Shown piece after piece: positions 63,386 through 64,000 of a stretch of 64,000 nt of DNA. The stretch comes from Coemansia sp. RSA 487. Taxonomy: Eukaryota; Kickxellomycota; Kickxellomycetes; Kickxellales; Kickxellaceae. Location: NCBI GenBank assembly GCA_027577595.1, contig JANBRJ010000008.1, forward strand, positions 186,001 through 250,000, read 5' to 3'. The notes under the pieces are model-generated. The model had not been told where the DNA came from, did not search any database, and saw only the letters and a list, made by a program, of their open reading frames with translations. Position 1 is the first letter of the stretch, and each line of letters starts with the position of its first letter. The position numbers and the translations under genes were made by a program.

Positions 63386-64000
63386 ATGCCAGCCAAAAAG
63401 AAGAACCCCAAGGGAGTCAAGATGAGCCTGAATGACTTTCTCAGCGACGCACCATCAACCATGTCGTGGGCCGACGAGGAGGTAGTGTTGCCATCGGCGC
63501 CGATGGCTGCTTCCAACACCGATGGAGGGCTTTTGAGTCTGGACAATGCGCCCGACCGCAAAGAATACATGGCGATGCGGCGCGACCAAGAGCAAAGGGG
63601 AGGACCTCGCCGCGACCCCGTGCCATTCCCGACAGAACCGCCTTTCACTGCGTTTGTGGGAAACCTGCCCCTGGACACAGACGAAATGCAAGTGCGCCAG
63701 ATGTTTGGCGACTCTGGGATTAGCTCTGTGCGCCTAATCCGCAACCGTGAGACCGATAGGCTCAAGGGTTTTGGATACGTGGAGTTCGAGACTGCTGATG
63801 CGCTGAAGAGCGCGGTGGCCAAGGACGGGAGCGAGCTGGGCGGCCGCGCCTTGCGCATCGATGTCTCCGAGGCGCGCGACCACCATGACCGTCCCGAAGA
63901 CCCTCTGGCTAACACCAGCAACTGGCGTCGCTCTGGAGCTGCTGGGCCGATGGAGTCGCCCAGCAGTCCGTTTGAGTCGCGCAGCAGCAGCGGATACGGA
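63386..64000 (+). CDS. TIF3: Translation initiation factor eIF4B (partial)
   Basis: Helper of the eIF4A helicase in mRNA scanning. The first 205 codons are in the window and the frame runs off the right edge. The start MPAKKKNPKGVKMSLNDFLS then SWADEEVVLP is the conserved eIF4B N-terminus. A single RRM spans about 92-165: FTAFVGNLPLDTDE (RNP2) and LKGFGYVEFETADAL (RNP1), ending GRALRIDVSEA. The following region is Arg/Ser/Pro-rich, the expected start of the RNA-binding repeats. No intron is seen so far. Confidence 0.92.
   Translation, partial: MPAKKKNPKGVKMSLNDFLSDAPSTMSWADEEVVLPSAPMAASNTDGGLLSLDNAPDRKEYMAMRRDQEQRGGPRRDPVPFPTEPPFTAFVGNLPLDTDEMQVRQMFGDSGISSVRLIRNRETDRLKGFGYVEFETADALKSAVAKDGSELGGRALRIDVSEARDHHDRPEDPLANTSNWRRSGAAGPMESPSSPFESRSSSGYG

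Overview
The window looks like nuclear DNA of an early-diverging fungus, most likely Kickxellomycotina (Coemansia-like). This placement is an inference from gene content. Genes are compact, with zero to two introns of about 100-150 bases. The set includes a fungal beta-type fatty-acid-synthase protein, PMT, SIW14, ZDS, a KEOPS subunit, a secreted M36 protease, and a local family of F-box/leucine-rich-repeat-like proteins. No tRNA, large rRNA, CRISPR array or virus-like element was recognised. Coding sequence is fairly GC-rich and long intergenic stretches are AT-rich.

Layout. 1-2394: PDH E2 (LAT1, running off the left edge) and ALG5, both minus; each has a short first exon recovered here by splicing. 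2395-4135: a 1.7 kb spacer with a strongly structured GC-rich patch. 4136-16438: RPS4, CAP1, PMS1, a Bax-inhibitor-type membrane protein, GEM1/Miro (minus) and a choline-transporter-like protein, with PCC1 (minus) next at 16503. 18263-23855: a large ABCC transporter, then SIW14. 23856-27229: an AT-rich 3.4 kb gene-poor stretch holding decayed repeats and a possible relic of a Fanzor/TnpB-type nuclease. 27230-38483: a small secreted GPI-type protein, a polyglutamine ZDS protein, a pantothenate-kinase/DUF89 phosphatase fusion, TMS1, and a first F-box/LRR-like gene.

39471-44736 holds the most unusual gene. It is a 1717-residue fatty acid synthase beta-like protein whose acyltransferase, enoyl reductase and malonyl/palmitoyl transferase centres all look damaged, while the dehydratase is preserved. 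44737-46508 is AT-rich and nearly empty. 46509-53212: a protein joining an SHG1/BOD1 domain to an SGF29-like Tudor region, a fungalysin protease, and a seven-helix receptor-like protein. 53336-58629: an AIFM2-like oxidoreductase, a decayed F-box/LRR-like gene, and its intact tandem copy. 59069-64000: PMT1, HIS6 and the start of eIF4B (TIF3).

The genes are mostly unrelated housekeeping functions with no biosynthetic cluster. Shared themes are the ER and secretory route (ALG5, PMT1, TMS1, Bax-inhibitor protein, M36 protease, GPI-type protein), mitochondria (LAT1, GEM1), and translation (RPS4, eIF4B). Starts were moved from non-ATG or over-long open frames to the first ATG that fits the family, and splice sites were chosen by GT/AG, frame and family sequence.
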